Positions 34,503 to 43,108 of a stretch of DNA of 64,000 bases are shown here, piece by piece; positions within the stretch are counted from its first letter, which is position 1; each line of letters begins with the position of its first letter. Under the pieces are notes generated by a model. That model was given only the letters and a program-made list of their open reading frames with translations, ran no database searches and was not told where the DNA came from. Source of the DNA: an uncultured Prevotellaceae bacterium (GTDB lineage: Bacteria; Bacteroidota; Bacteroidia; Bacteroidales; Bacteroidaceae); assembly GCA_902781315.1 (NCBI GenBank), contig CACZIT010000004.1, forward strand, positions 62,001 to 126,000. Reading direction: 5' to 3'. The position numbers and the translations under genes are program-made.

Positions 34503-35663
34503 ATGAACGCATTAAGAAAATATTTGAATAACGTCAAGCCCAACTTCGAGGAGGGTGGCAAACTGCATGCCCTCAAGAGTGTGTTCGACGGATTCGAGAC
34601 CTTCCTTTTTGTGCCGAATACAACGGCCAAGAGCGGTGCTCACATCCACGACGCCATCGACTCGAAGCGCATCATGTCGATGGTGGTCATCGCCCTGATG
34701 CCTGCCATGCTCTTCGGCATGTACAACGTGGGTTATCAGAACTATCTGGCCGCAGGCACACTGGCCTCGGCATCATTCTTCGAAATCTTCTGCTACGGCT
34801 TCCTGGCCGTGCTGCCGAAGATTCTTGTCAGCTACATCGTAGGCCTCGGCATTGAGTTCATCTGGGCTCAGTGGAAAGGCGAGGAGATTCAGGAGGGCTA
34901 CCTCGTGAGCGGTATCATCATTCCGCTCATTCTGCCGATTGGCTGTCCGCTGTGGATGCTGGCTCTGGCCTGTGCCTTTGCTGTGATCTTTGCCAAGGAA
35001 ATCTTTGGCGGAACGGGCATGAATATCTTCAACGTGGCCATCGCCGCACGTATGTTCCTGTTCTTCTCCTATCCTTCGAAGATGACGGGCGACACCATCT
35101 GGGTGGCCCAGAACAGCATCTTCGGCCTTGGCAACACGCTGCCCGACGGCTATACCGCAGCTACTCCCCTCGGTGAGATTGGCCAGGGCACCGACGTCAC
35201 TGCCTCCCTGCAGGACATGATTCTCGGTTTCATTCCCGGCAGTATCGGTGAGACCTCTGTCATCGCCATCGCCATTGGTGCCGTCATCCTGCTCTGGATG
35301 GGCATCGCTTCCTGGAAGACCATGTTGAGCGTGTTCGTAGGTGGCGGCTTGATGGCTTGCCTGTTCGAGCAGCTGGGCATGACACCCATCCATTGGTACG
35401 AGCACATCGTGCTGGGTGGCTTCTGCTTCGGTGCCGTCTTCATGGCCACCGACCCCGTCACCTCAGCCCGTACCGAGACTGGTAAGTACATCTACGGCTT
35501 CCTGATTGGTGCTATGGCCGTGATCATTCGCGTGATGAATCCCGGCTATCCCGAGGGCATGATGCTCGCCATCTTCTTCGGCAACATGGTGGCACCGCTC
35601 ATCGACCATTGCATCGTTGCACGCAACATTTCGAAACGTATGAAAAGAGGAGGTACAAAATGA
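34503..35663 (+). CDS. nqrB: Na+-NQR subunit B
   Basis: A 386-residue integral membrane subunit that binds riboflavin and covalent FMN and forms part of the sodium path. Hydrophobic helices run from about residue 58 onwards (MVVIALMPAMLFGMYNVGY and later blocks to about 375). NIFNVAIAARMFLFFSYP and DGYTAATPLGE (about 216-226) mark the family; the Thr in TAAT, corresponding to the SGAT-type site, is the expected covalent FMN attachment point. EHIVLGGFCFGAVFMATDP near 300 is the conserved loop. The stop overlaps the nqrC start by 4 bases (ATGA). Confidence 0.97.
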   Translation: MNALRKYLNNVKPNFEEGGKLHALKSVFDGFETFLFVPNTTAKSGAHIHDAIDSKRIMSMVVIALMPAMLFGMYNVGYQNYLAAGTLASASFFEIFCYGFLAVLPKILVSYIVGLGIEFIWAQWKGEEIQEGYLVSGIIIPLILPIGCPLWMLALACAFAVIFAKEIFGGTGMNIFNVAIAARMFLFFSYPSKMTGDTIWVAQNSIFGLGNTLPDGYTAATPLGEIGQGTDVTASLQDMILGFIPGSIGETSVIAIAIGAVILLWMGIASWKTMLSVFVGGGLMACLFEQLGMTPIHWYEHIVLGGFCFGAVFMATDPVTSARTETGKYIYGFLIGAMAVIIRVMNPGYPEGMMLAIFFGNMVAPLIDHCIVARNISKRMKRGGTK

Positions 35664-36340
35664 GCAAGCTAAATACAAATTCGAACACGTACATTATATT
35701 ATATAGTGCGGTTCTCGTTGTCATCGTGGCCTTCCTGCTTGCCTTCGTCTTCAAGGCACTGAAGCCTATGCAGGATGCCAACGTGGCACTCGACGTGAAG
35801 AAGCAGATTCTCTACTCGCTCAACATCCGCGGACTGGACGGCCAGGAGGCTGAAGCCAAATATGCCGAGGTGGTGAAGGAAGAGCAGGAGAATGCCGACG
35901 GCCAGAAGGTCTATCAATGCGAAGTTGATGGCCAGCACGTCCTGGTGGCCAGCCTGAAGGGCATGGGCCTCTGGGGTGGCATCAGCGGCTATCTGGGCAT
36001 TAAGGACGATGGCACCGTCTATGGCGCCTACTTCAACCATGAGGGCGAGACTGCCGGTCTGGGTGCTGAGATCAAGGACTCGCAGGCCTGGCAGGAGAAG
36101 TTCCAAGGCAAGAAAATCTTCGATGCCGACGGCAACGTCGTGCTCTCTGTGGTGAAGAAGGTGGAGAATCCTGAAACGCAGGTCGACTGTGTGACAGGTG
36201 CCACACTCACCTCCAACGGTGTTGACGCCATGCTGAAAGATGGTCTGAAGAAATTCTTCAAGCCCACCGTCGACACGCCTGAAGAAGTTGCGGCCAATGC
36301 CGAGACCGAGAGTGTTAATTCTACTGCCAATGAGGAGTAA
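35660..36340 (+). CDS. nqrC: Na+-NQR subunit C
   Basis: A 226-residue subunit with one N-terminal membrane helix (about 10-33) and a periplasmic FMN-binding domain. The start MSKLNTNSN at 35660 overlaps the nqrB stop and sits 5 bases after a strong GAGGAGGT ribosome-binding site (35647-35654), which decides against the longer upstream frame. The FMN is attached to the Thr of DCVTGATLTSNGV near residue 180. GLWGGISGYLGI near 105 and NHEGETAGLGAEI near 130 are typical. The C-terminal acidic tail (VAANAETESVNSTANEE) is an addition beyond the core domain. Confidence 0.96.
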   Translation: MSKLNTNSNTYIILYSAVLVVIVAFLLAFVFKALKPMQDANVALDVKKQILYSLNIRGLDGQEAEAKYAEVVKEEQENADGQKVYQCEVDGQHVLVASLKGMGLWGGISGYLGIKDDGTVYGAYFNHEGETAGLGAEIKDSQAWQEKFQGKKIFDADGNVVLSVVKKVENPETQVDCVTGATLTSNGVDAMLKDGLKKFFKPTVDTPEEVAANAETESVNSTANEE

Positions 36341-36345
36341 ATAAT

Positions 36346-36367
36346 CGTAAATCAGTAAATCGTAATT
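36346..36367 (+). repeat. CGTAAAT heptamer repeat between nqrC and nqrD
   Basis: CGTAAAT (36346), AGTAAAT (36354) and CGTAATT (36361) end 5 bases before the nqrD start. It is the third instance of this unit inside an operon gap in the window. Confidence 0.65.
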
Positions 36368-36372
36368 ACTTT

Positions 36373-36996
36373 ATGGCATTACTTAGCAAACAAAACAAAG
36401 AGGCTCTCGTCAATCCGCTGAACCTCGATCATCCGATACTTGTACAGGTACTGGGCATCTGCTCGGCACTTGCCGTCACCAGCCAGCTGAAGCCGGCCAT
36501 CGTGATGGGCTTGGCCGTGACGGTGATTACGGCGTTCTCTAACGTCATCATCTCTACCATTCGCAACACCATCCCCAACCGCATCCGCATCGTCGTGCAG
36601 CTCGTGGTGGTGGCAGCTCTCGTGACCATTGTCTCTCAGATTCTGAAGGCCTACGTCTACGACGTCAGCGTGCAGCTCTCTGTCTACGTTGGTCTGATCA
36701 TCACCAACTGCATCCTCATGGGACGCCTTGAGGCCTTCGCCATGCAGAACAAGCCGTGGCCTTCGTTCCTCGATGGCATCGGCAACGGTCTGGGCTACGC
36801 CATGATTCTGGTCATCGTCGGTGCCTTCCGCGAGTTCTTCGGCCGCGGTTCGCTGCTGGGCTTCCAGATCATCCCCGACGGCTGCTACGACTTTGGCTAC
36901 ATGAACAACGGCATGATGACGATGCCTGCCATGGCACTCATCCTCGTGGGTTGTGTTATTTGGATTCATCGTGCTTACTTTTATAAGGAGAAATAA
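36373..36996 (+). CDS. nqrD: Na+-NQR subunit D
   Basis: A 207-residue integral membrane subunit with six predicted helices, homologous to NqrE in inverted topology. The family strings NPLNLDHPILVQVLGICSALAV (short pieces near residues 14-35), ITNCILMGRLEAFAMQNKPW near 115 and GFQIIPDGCYDFGYMNNG are present; Cys residues near 32 and 117 correspond to those holding the intramembrane iron-sulfur centre at the NqrD/NqrE interface. nqrE starts 3 bases after its stop. Confidence 0.96.
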   Translation: MALLSKQNKEALVNPLNLDHPILVQVLGICSALAVTSQLKPAIVMGLAVTVITAFSNVIISTIRNTIPNRIRIVVQLVVVAALVTIVSQILKAYVYDVSVQLSVYVGLIITNCILMGRLEAFAMQNKPWPSFLDGIGNGLGYAMILVIVGAFREFFGRGSLLGFQIIPDGCYDFGYMNNGMMTMPAMALILVGCVIWIHRAYFYKEK

Positions 36997-36999
36997 GTT

Positions 37000-37626
37000 A
37001 TGGAACACGCAATAAGTCTTTTCTTCCGTTCGATATTCGTCGACAACATGATCTTTGCCTTCTTCCTCGGCATGTGCTCTTACCTGGCCGTGTCGAAGAC
37101 GGTGAAGACATCGCTCGGCCTGGGCATGGCTGTCACGTTCGTGCTCTTTGTCACCGTGCCTGTCGACTATCTGTTGCAAACCAAGGTGCTCGGCCCCGAC
37201 TGCCTCGTTGAGGGTGTCGACCTGAGCTATCTCTCGTTCATACTCTTTATTGCTGTCATCGCCGGTATCGTGCAGCTTGTCGAGATGGTGGTCGAGAAGT
37301 ATTCACCCTCGCTCTATGCTGCCCTGGGCATCTTCCTGCCGCTCATCGCCGTGAACTGTGCCATCATGGGTGCCTCGCTCTTCATGCAGCAGCGCATCCT
37401 GCTCGACCCCTCCAACACGCAGGCCATCACCTCCGTCTGGGATGCTATGGTCTATGCCATTGGCTCCGGTCTCGGCTGGACGCTGGCCATCGTGCTGCTG
37501 GGTGCCATCCGCGAGAAGATGCAGTACTGCGACGTGCCCAAACCCCTGCAGGGACTCGGCATCACCTTCATCACGGTTGGCCTGATGGCTATGGCCATGA
37601 TGTGTTTCTCAGGTCTAAACATTTAA
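37000..37626 (+). CDS. nqrE: Na+-NQR subunit E
   Basis: A 208-residue membrane subunit paired with NqrD. The start [21 protein letters not shown] (pieces near residues 5-25) and [15 protein letters not shown] near 118-132 are characteristic and include the conserved cysteines of the interface cluster. Six hydrophobic helices fill the length. AAGGAG (36985-36990) precedes the start by 9 bases and lies inside the nqrD end, indicating translational coupling. Confidence 0.96.
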   Translation: MEHAISLFFRSIFVDNMIFAFFLGMCSYLAVSKTVKTSLGLGMAVTFVLFVTVPVDYLLQTKVLGPDCLVEGVDLSYLSFILFIAVIAGIVQLVEMVVEKYSPSLYAALGIFLPLIAVNCAIMGASLFMQQRILLDPSNTQAITSVWDAMVYAIGSGLGWTLAIVLLGAIREKMQYCDVPKPLQGLGITFITVGLMAMAMMCFSGLNI

Positions 37627-37645
37627 ATAAGGAGGCAAGACAGAC

Positions 37646-38911
37646 ATGTTACAGTTTATTTTATACAGCATCGGAGTATTTCTGATTGTAATCCTCCTTT
37701 TGGTAGTAATCCTGCTGGTGGCCAAGAAGTATCTCTCGCCATCGGGCAATGTGAATATCGAGATCAACGGCGACCGCACCATTAACGTGCCCCAGGGTGC
37801 TTCGCTCATGTCCACACTCAACGAGAACGGCGTATTCCTGCCCAGTGCCTGTGGTGGTAAGGCCTCTTGCGGACAGTGCAAGGTGCAGGTGCTCGAGGGT
37901 GGGGGAGAGATCCTCGATTCCGAGAAGCCCCACTTCTCTCGCAAGGAAATCAAAGCTGGCTGGCGTCTGGGCTGCCAGTGCAAGGTGAAGGGCGATCTGA
38001 AGATTCACGTCGACGAGTCCATCCTCGGCGTGAAGGAGTACGAGTGCACCGTCATCTCCAACAAGAACGTCGCCACGTTCATCAAGGAGTTCAAGGTGCA
38101 GCTGCCTGCCGGAGCCCACATGGACTTCCTGCCCGGCTCCTACGCTCAGATCAAGATTCCTGCTTTCGACTGCATCGACTACAACGACTACGACCGCGAC
38201 CTCATCACCGAGGAGTATCTGCCGTCGTGGGAGAAGTTCAAGATGTTCGACCTGAAGTGTAAGAACCCCGAGCCCACCATCCGTGCTTACTCCATGGCCA
38301 ACTATCCTGCCGAGGGCGATGTGTTCATGCTGACCGTGCGTATTGCCACACCGCCGTTCAAGCCCGACCGTTCTGGCTTCATGGAGGTGAACCCCGGTAT
38401 TGCTTCCAGCTACATCTTCTCGCTGAAGCCCGGCGACAAGGTCATCATGTCGGGTCCTTACGGCGACTTCCACCCGCACTTCGACTCAAAGAAGGAGATG
38501 ATCTGGGTTGGTGGTGGTGCAGGTATGGCTCCGCTGCGCGCACAGATCATGCACATGACGAAGACTCTCCACACCACCGATCGCGAGATGCACTACTTCT
38601 ACGGTGCACGTGCACTGAACGAGGTGTTCTATCTCGACGACTTCCTCGGCTTGGAGAAGGAGTTCCCCAACTTCCATTTCCACCTCGCCCTCGACCGTCC
38701 CGATCCTGCTGCCGATGCAACCGGCGTGAAGTACACTCCGGGCTTCGTCCATCAGGTGATGTACAACACCTACCTCAAGGACCACGAGGCTCCCGAGGAT
38801 GTGGAGTACTACATGTGCGGACCTGGCCCCATGTCGAATGCCGTCGTGCAGATGCTCGACTCACTCGGCGTAGAGCCCGAGAGTATCATGTACGATAACT
38901 TCGGCGGATAG
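37646..38911 (+). CDS. nqrF: Na+-NQR subunit F (NADH-oxidising)
   Basis: The 421-residue electron-entry subunit. One membrane helix (about 5-26) is followed by a 2Fe-2S ferredoxin domain with Cys69, Cys75, Cys78 and Cys110 in ACGGKASCGQC and LGCQC. The FAD domain has RAYSMANYP (about 215), and the NADH-binding domain has WVGGGAGMAPLRAQI (about 288-302) and YYMCGPGPMSNAV (about 388-400). It oxidises NADH and passes electrons through FAD and the cluster to NqrC/D/E/B. A strong TAAGGAGG (37628-37635) lies 10 bases before the start. Last gene of the operon. Confidence 0.97.
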   Translation: MLQFILYSIGVFLIVILLLVVILLVAKKYLSPSGNVNIEINGDRTINVPQGASLMSTLNENGVFLPSACGGKASCGQCKVQVLEGGGEILDSEKPHFSRKEIKAGWRLGCQCKVKGDLKIHVDESILGVKEYECTVISNKNVATFIKEFKVQLPAGAHMDFLPGSYAQIKIPAFDCIDYNDYDRDLITEEYLPSWEKFKMFDLKCKNPEPTIRAYSMANYPAEGDVFMLTVRIATPPFKPDRSGFMEVNPGIASSYIFSLKPGDKVIMSGPYGDFHPHFDSKKEMIWVGGGAGMAPLRAQIMHMTKTLHTTDREMHYFYGARALNEVFYLDDFLGLEKEFPNFHFHLALDRPDPAADATGVKYTPGFVHQVMYNTYLKDHEAPEDVEYYMCGPGPMSNAVVQMLDSLGVEPESIMYDNFGG

Positions 38912-38922
38912 TTCGCTCTTAA

Positions 38923-38970
38923 AGCTGTTGCCTAAAAAAGGACTGGTAAAGCCTTTCGTGGGCAGCAGCT
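38923..38970 (+). terminator. Hairpin after nqrF
   Basis: AGCTGTTGCC (38923-38932) pairs with GGCAGCAGCT (38961-38970), with an inner AAAGG/CCTTT stem. It lies 12 bases after the nqrF stop. There is no strong T-run, so it may stabilise mRNA as much as terminate. Confidence 0.5.
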
Positions 38971-39009
38971 ACTCTGTTTAGAGGAACTTAAAGACGCTTT
39001 TAGAGCTTA

Positions 39010-39157
39010 CATAAGCCCCGTTTATAGGCTGCGGAAGACTCTCCTGTATGCTACAGAAGGCCTTCCCATAACCTACAAACGGGGCTTTTATATGCTACAA
39101 AAAGGGCCTTTTGTATGCTACAAACGGGGCTTTTGTATGCTACAAACGGGGCATGAT
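39010..39157. repeat. 22-bp tandem array (TATGCTACAAACGGGGCTTT unit) behind nqrF
   Basis: Units starting TATGCTACA occur at 39047, 39091, 39114 and 39136, with a degenerate one near 39069. Steps are 22-23 bases. AAGCCCCGTTTATAGG at 39014-39029 is an inverted copy and can pair with CCTACAAACGGGGCTT at 39072-39087. The array lies in the 331-base gap between the convergent nqrF and EamA genes; the rest of that gap shows no gene. Confidence 0.8.
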
Positions 39158-39242
39158 GACAAATCGCCCGTCAAATGAGGACGGGATGACGAATTCTCGT
39201 GCTGCTGACAAGCGCCTTCGAAAACCTGGCGCCATTCATCTG

Positions 39243-40154
39243 TTACCGAGTCTGCCGGGCTGTGACAAAGTAGGCACCGAGGAGAACGAGGAGGGCAGCT
39301 ACAGGCTTGTCCCACGTGAAGAGGTCTTGGCCGATGGCAATGGCGACGAGGGAGGCAACGACGGGTTGGAGGTTCGTGTAGATACTGACGGTAGTAGCCC
39401 GGAGGTATTGCATGGCAAAGGGGATCATGAAATAGCCCAGCACGGTAGCGAAAACAACGATGAAGAGCATGCCGAGCGCACCGCGCAGCCAGTCGGACGT
39501 CAGGGCAGCCTGCGTGATGAGGGGCGTGCTTTGGATGTCGCCGATAGCGAAGGGTACAACGGCAATGCTGGAAACGAGGAAAATCCACTTCATCTGGGTC
39601 ACGGCTGAATAGCGCTCAGAGACCTTGCGCGTGATGAGTAGATAAACCACCCAGGTGAGGACGCTGAGCAAGGCGAGGAGAATGCCCAACAGATCGTTGC
39701 GTCCCGTGCCTGACTGCCAGCCCACAAACACCATGAGGGCGGCTCCAGCGAAGGCTAACACAACGCCCAAGGTCTTCAGGCTGGTAATGCGTTCGCCAAG
39801 GAAAAGGGCAGCCATGAGCATGGTGGCGATGGGGGTAAGTGTGGCGATGAGCGAGAAGTAGACGGGAGTGGTGAACTCGAGGGCCCATGCCGTGAGCGTC
39901 TGGGAGATGACGAATCCGAGCAGTCCGCCTGCCATGATGACGAGCAGGTCGCGCTTCTCCACATGTTCGCGGGGCAGGAAACTGGCTATGCACCAGAAGA
40001 TAAGGGCTGCGCCGATGCAACGAAAGGCCATGTAGGTCATGGGGGTGACCCAGGAGGTGAGCAGGTATTTGGTGAGGGGCACGCCGAGTCCGAAGATGAC
40101 GTTGGCTGTCAGGATAGCGGCATGGGCTTTGGTGATGTTGTTGTTTTGTTTCAT
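39243..40154 (-). CDS. EamA/DMT-family transporter
   Basis: A 303-residue membrane protein with ten predicted helices in two EamA repeats (about 10-145 and 160-295) of the drug/metabolite transporter superfamily. Typical motifs are NVIFGLGVPLTKYLL in helix 1, TLTPIATMLMAALFLGERIT at the end of the first repeat, and YTNLQPVVASLVAIAIGQDLFTW in the equivalent place of the second. Members move amino acids, nucleotides or other small metabolites; the substrate here is not predictable. It has its own promoter and is divergent from the uvrD-type helicase. Confidence 0.88.
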   Translation of the reverse strand: MKQNNNITKAHAAILTANVIFGLGVPLTKYLLTSWVTPMTYMAFRCIGAALIFWCIASFLPREHVEKRDLLVIMAGGLLGFVISQTLTAWALEFTTPVYFSLIATLTPIATMLMAALFLGERITSLKTLGVVLAFAGAALMVFVGWQSGTGRNDLLGILLALLSVLTWVVYLLITRKVSERYSAVTQMKWIFLVSSIAVVPFAIGDIQSTPLITQAALTSDWLRGALGMLFIVVFATVLGYFMIPFAMQYLRATTVSIYTNLQPVVASLVAIAIGQDLFTWDKPVAALLVLLGAYFVTARQTR

Positions 40155-40188
40155 GATGTTTTTAATAGATGTTTTTGTCTTGCGGCTG

Positions 40189-40196
40189 CAAAGTTA
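40189..40196 (-). promoter_or_regulatory. -7 promoter box of the EamA transporter gene
   Basis: TAACTTTG on the minus strand lies 34 bases before the start codon at 40154. Confidence 0.55.
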
Positions 40197-40234
40197 CGAA
40201 AAGTAGTGAGCAATTCAAAATAAATAGGTTTTAT

Positions 40235-40266
40235 TTTGTCTAACCTTCGTTTTTTTCGTATCTTTG
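40235..40266 (+). promoter_or_regulatory. Promoter of the UvrD/PcrA helicase gene
   Basis: TTTG (40235-40238) and TATCTTTG (40259-40266) are 20 bases apart, an excellent match to the Bacteroidota consensus. The leader would be about 15 bases. Confidence 0.75.
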
Positions 40267-40287
40267 CATTTCCAATTTTAGATAATC

Positions 40288-42600
40288 ATGACAGAGAGAG
40301 AAAACGAATTGCTAAAGGAACTGAATGAAAGTCAGCGCGAAGCAGTGTTGTGGTGCGATGGTCCGCAGCTGGTGATAGCCGGTGCGGGCAGTGGCAAGAC
40401 CCGCGTGCTGACCTACAAAATAGCCTATTTGCTGCAGCAGGGCATGAAGCCGTGGAACGTGCTGGCTCTGACGTTCACGAACAAGGCTGCCAACGAGATG
40501 AAGCAACGCATAGGCCGCCTGGTGGGTCAGGAGGCTGCGTCGCAGTTGAATATGGGCACGTTCCATTCGGTGCTGGCTCGCGTGCTGCGTGTGGAAGCCG
40601 AGCTGATGGGCTTTAGCAGGAGTTTCACTATCTACGACGAGGCCGACTCGCGTTCGCTGCTGAAGTCGATTGTGAAGGAAATGGCGCTCGACGAGAAACA
40701 GTATAAGCCCGCCTCTGTTCACGCGCTTATCTCGATGGCAAAGAACCACCTGATAAGTGCTGCCGAATATGCCGCTGACGCCGAGGTGAGACAGCGCGAC
40801 AGCAATTCGCGGATGCCCGAGGTGGGGCGCATCTTTCTTGCCTATGAGCAGCGTTGCCGTCAGGCGAACGCGATGGATTTCGACGACCTGCTGGTGATGG
40901 CCTACCGCTTGCTGAGCGGACATCGGGAGGTGCTGGAGAAGTACAGGCAGCGTTTCCGCTATGTGCTTGTAGACGAGTATCAGGACACGAACTACGCTCA
41001 GCAGCAGATTGTCTGGCTGCTGACACAGGAGCACCAGCGTGTTTGCGTGGTGGGCGACGATGCACAGAGCATCTATGCCTTCCGTGGTGCCAACATCGAT
41101 AATATTCTGAATTTCCAGAAAATATACGAGGGTGCGCGTCTTTTTAAGCTGGAACGCAATTATCGTTCGACGCAGCGCATCGTGCAGGCCGCTAACAGCC
41201 TGATCAGAAAAAATGAGCGGCAGATACCGAAGGATGTGTACAGCCGCAATGCTGAAGGCGAGAAGCTGCAGTTGAAGCAGGTGTATTCTGACAAAGAAGA
41301 AGCTGCCGTGGTGTGTAAGGACATCAAGCGGTTGTGCCGTCAGGAGAGAGGCGACTACAACGACTTCGCCATTCTCTATCGCACGAATGCGCAGAGCCGT
41401 CCGTTCGAGGAGGAGATGCGTCGCCAGAACATTCCCTACCGCATCTACGGCGGTCTCAGCTTCTATCAGCGTAAGGAGATAAAAGACATCATCGGCTATT
41501 TCCGTCTGGTGAGCAACAAGGACGACGAGGAGGCCATGAAGCGCATCATCAACTATCCGGCCAGGGGCATCGGTAATACCACTGTGCAGAAGATTGCCGA
41601 GGCTGCCCAGCAAGGCGGGGTGAGTTTCTGGTATGTAATCAGCCATCCGCAGGAGTGTGGTCTGGACGTCAACCGCGGCACGATGGCAAAGATTGATGCC
41701 TTCAGGCTGATGATAGAGGGATTCCGCGAAAAGATGGCTACCACTGACGCCTACGAACTGGGTAAGGAAATCGTTCAGTCGAGCGGTATTGCGCAGGATC
41801 TCTTTTCCGGTAGCGATGCCGACGATTTGGCGCGCCAGCAGAACCTTGAGGAGTTCATGAATGGCCTGCAGGATTTTGTTGACACGCGGCGCGAGGAAGG
41901 CCGCGAGGACGAAGTGCTGCTGCCCGACTTCCTTCAGGAGGTGTCATTGCTCACCGACTTGGACAGCGACGACGGCAGTGAGAGCCGCGTGGCCCTGATG
42001 ACAGTCCATGCCGCCAAGGGTCTGGAGTTTCCTGTCGTTTTCGTGGTGGGCATGGAGGAGAACATCTTCCCGAGCCCTATGGCCTGCAACTCGCTGCGTG
42101 AACTGGAGGAGGAGCGCCGGTTGCTCTATGTGGCCATCACGCGAGCCGAACGCCATTGCATCCTGACGTGTGCTAAGAACCGTTGGCGCTATGGGAAGTT
42201 GGAGTTCGATGTGCCCAGCCGATTCCTGAAAGACATAGACCCGTCGCTGATGACAATCGAAGGCGAGGACGAACCTGCTGGCTTCACTCCGATACGTCGT
42301 ACGGAGAGAACGTCGTTCCCGTCTGCCAGCCGATTCCGCCAGCAGCAGGTGCAGCAGGTGGCGCCTCCCGCCACGAATCTGCGAAGAGTGAGCGACGCGC
42401 TGAGAAACGAGCCTCGCAGCGGCGCTGCAGGCAGTGCCCCGTTGCAGGAGGGCAACGTGATAGAGCACCAGCGCTTCGGCATAGGAACCGTGGTGAAGGT
42501 GGAGGGAACGGGCGAAAACACGAAGGCCACCGTTGACTTCCGTAATACGGGCACCAAACAGTTGCTGCTGAAGTTTGCCAAGTTCAAGGTGATAGGGTAG
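40288..42600 (+). CDS. uvrD: UvrD/PcrA-type superfamily 1A DNA helicase
   Basis: A 770-residue 3'-5' DNA helicase used in repair and removal of replication obstacles. Motifs run in the expected order: LNESQREAV (Q motif, about residue 12), AGAGSGKT (Walker A, about 31-38), LTFTNKAANEM (Ia), VDEYQDTN (II, about 230), GDDAQSIYAFRGA (III), RNYRST (IV), LMTVHAAKGLEF (V, about 570) and YVAITRAER (VI, about 612). The C-terminal VIEHQRFGIGTVVKVEG segment is the Tudor-like domain of PcrA/UvrD that contacts RNA polymerase. Complete and of normal length. A terminator hairpin belonging to repeat element B follows. Confidence 0.95.
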   Translation: MTERENELLKELNESQREAVLWCDGPQLVIAGAGSGKTRVLTYKIAYLLQQGMKPWNVLALTFTNKAANEMKQRIGRLVGQEAASQLNMGTFHSVLARVLRVEAELMGFSRSFTIYDEADSRSLLKSIVKEMALDEKQYKPASVHALISMAKNHLISAAEYAADAEVRQRDSNSRMPEVGRIFLAYEQRCRQANAMDFDDLLVMAYRLLSGHREVLEKYRQRFRYVLVDEYQDTNYAQQQIVWLLTQEHQRVCVVGDDAQSIYAFRGANIDNILNFQKIYEGARLFKLERNYRSTQRIVQAANSLIRKNERQIPKDVYSRNAEGEKLQLKQVYSDKEEAAVVCKDIKRLCRQERGDYNDFAILYRTNAQSRPFEEEMRRQNIPYRIYGGLSFYQRKEIKDIIGYFRLVSNKDDEEAMKRIINYPARGIGNTTVQKIAEAAQQGGVSFWYVISHPQECGLDVNRGTMAKIDAFRLMIEGFREKMATTDAYELGKEIVQSSGIAQDLFSGSDADDLARQQNLEEFMNGLQDFVDTRREEGREDEVLLPDFLQEVSLLTDLDSDDGSESRVALMTVHAAKGLEFPVVFVVGMEENIFPSPMACNSLRELEEERRLLYVAITRAERHCILTCAKNRWRYGKLEFDVPSRFLKDIDPSLMTIEGEDEPAGFTPIRRTERTSFPSASRFRQQQVQQVAPPATNLRRVSDALRNEPRSGAAGSAPLQEGNVIEHQRFGIGTVVKVEGTGENTKATVDFRNTGTKQLLLKFAKFKVIG

Positions 42601-42663
42601 TGGGCGCGAGCCGCGAAGTACTTATTTTAACGTGAGTTCGACGATTTTGATTATATACTAATC

Positions 42664-42889
42664 GTCAGCTGATGAACGTGAGTGTGATTGGTTTCAATTG
42701 CACTCGCGTTTTTTGTGTTACCTACAGAACTACCGTTTCACGTCTTTACCACAGCCTGGTACAGGTATTACCACGTGCTGGTACAAGTATTACCACGGCC
42801 TGGTACAAGTATTACCACGTGCTGGTACAAGTATTACCACGCGCTGGTACAAGTATTACCAGATAGTGGTAATCAGTCTGATAATGCAG
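42664..42889 (+). repeat. Dispersed repeat element, copy B: terminator hairpin plus 22-bp dyad array
   Basis: In order: a hairpin module (42675-42710); a spacer of about 35 bases unlike that of copy A; five 22-bp units beginning TTACCAC at 42746, 42768, 42790, 42812 and 42834; and an end unit from 42856 that reads ACCAGATAGTGGTAATCAG and ends at ATAATGCAG (42889). Each unit holds a TACCA(N5)TGGTA dyad whose five central bases vary. It lies behind the helicase gene in the same orientation, in the 508-base gap before the convergent secA. The remainder of that gap shows only the secA terminator. Confidence 0.92.
42675..42714 (+). terminator. Terminator of the helicase gene (part of repeat element B)
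   Basis: AACGTGAGTG (42675-42684) pairs with CACTCGCGTT (42701-42710) with an inner ATTG/CAAT stem, followed by TTTTTT. It differs by one base from the module in copy A. Confidence 0.88.
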
Positions 42890-43025
42890 GACGCACATAC
42901 AAGTGCTTGTTTCCCAACATGTTACTATAAGAATCTTTGGAGCTTTGCGTTCATTTTTAGTGGTTGGAATCGAGTGGGTTTTATCGGACAAAGTTTAACT
43001 CATGTTATTGATTATCCAACAAGAA

Positions 43026-43060
43026 AGCCCAGGGACAAATGCCCTGGGCTGATTCTTTTT
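43026..43060. terminator. Terminator after secA
   Basis: AGCCCAGGG (43026-43034) pairs with CCCTGGGCT (43042-43050) around a 7-base loop. T-rich runs occur on both strands, so it can stop secA transcripts and any read-through from the helicase side. Confidence 0.88.
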
Positions 43061-43108
43061 ATTGGCGTTACGTTGGTCTTTCGCTGACTTAACGTTGGTA
43101 GCTTGTTC

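Noticed and set aside
40312-41646. 444-codon open frame antisense to the helicase
   Set aside because: The helicase motifs fix the coding strand; the antisense frame has no independent support.
42740-42880. Possible CRISPR array
   Set aside because: The 22-bp units are contiguous, with no unique spacers of regular length, and there are no cas genes nearby. The same holds for the arrays at 39047, 55527 and 56002.
42672-42930. Three overlapping ORFs with a YYHVLVQVLPRAG-type repeated peptide, and a similar one at 28175-28420 on the minus strand, both starting MVSIALAFF
   Set aside because: A 22-bp repeat has no stop in any frame and gives the same 22-residue period in all three, so the open frames and their similarity follow from the DNA repeat and the shared hairpin module. 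No sign of selection on protein.
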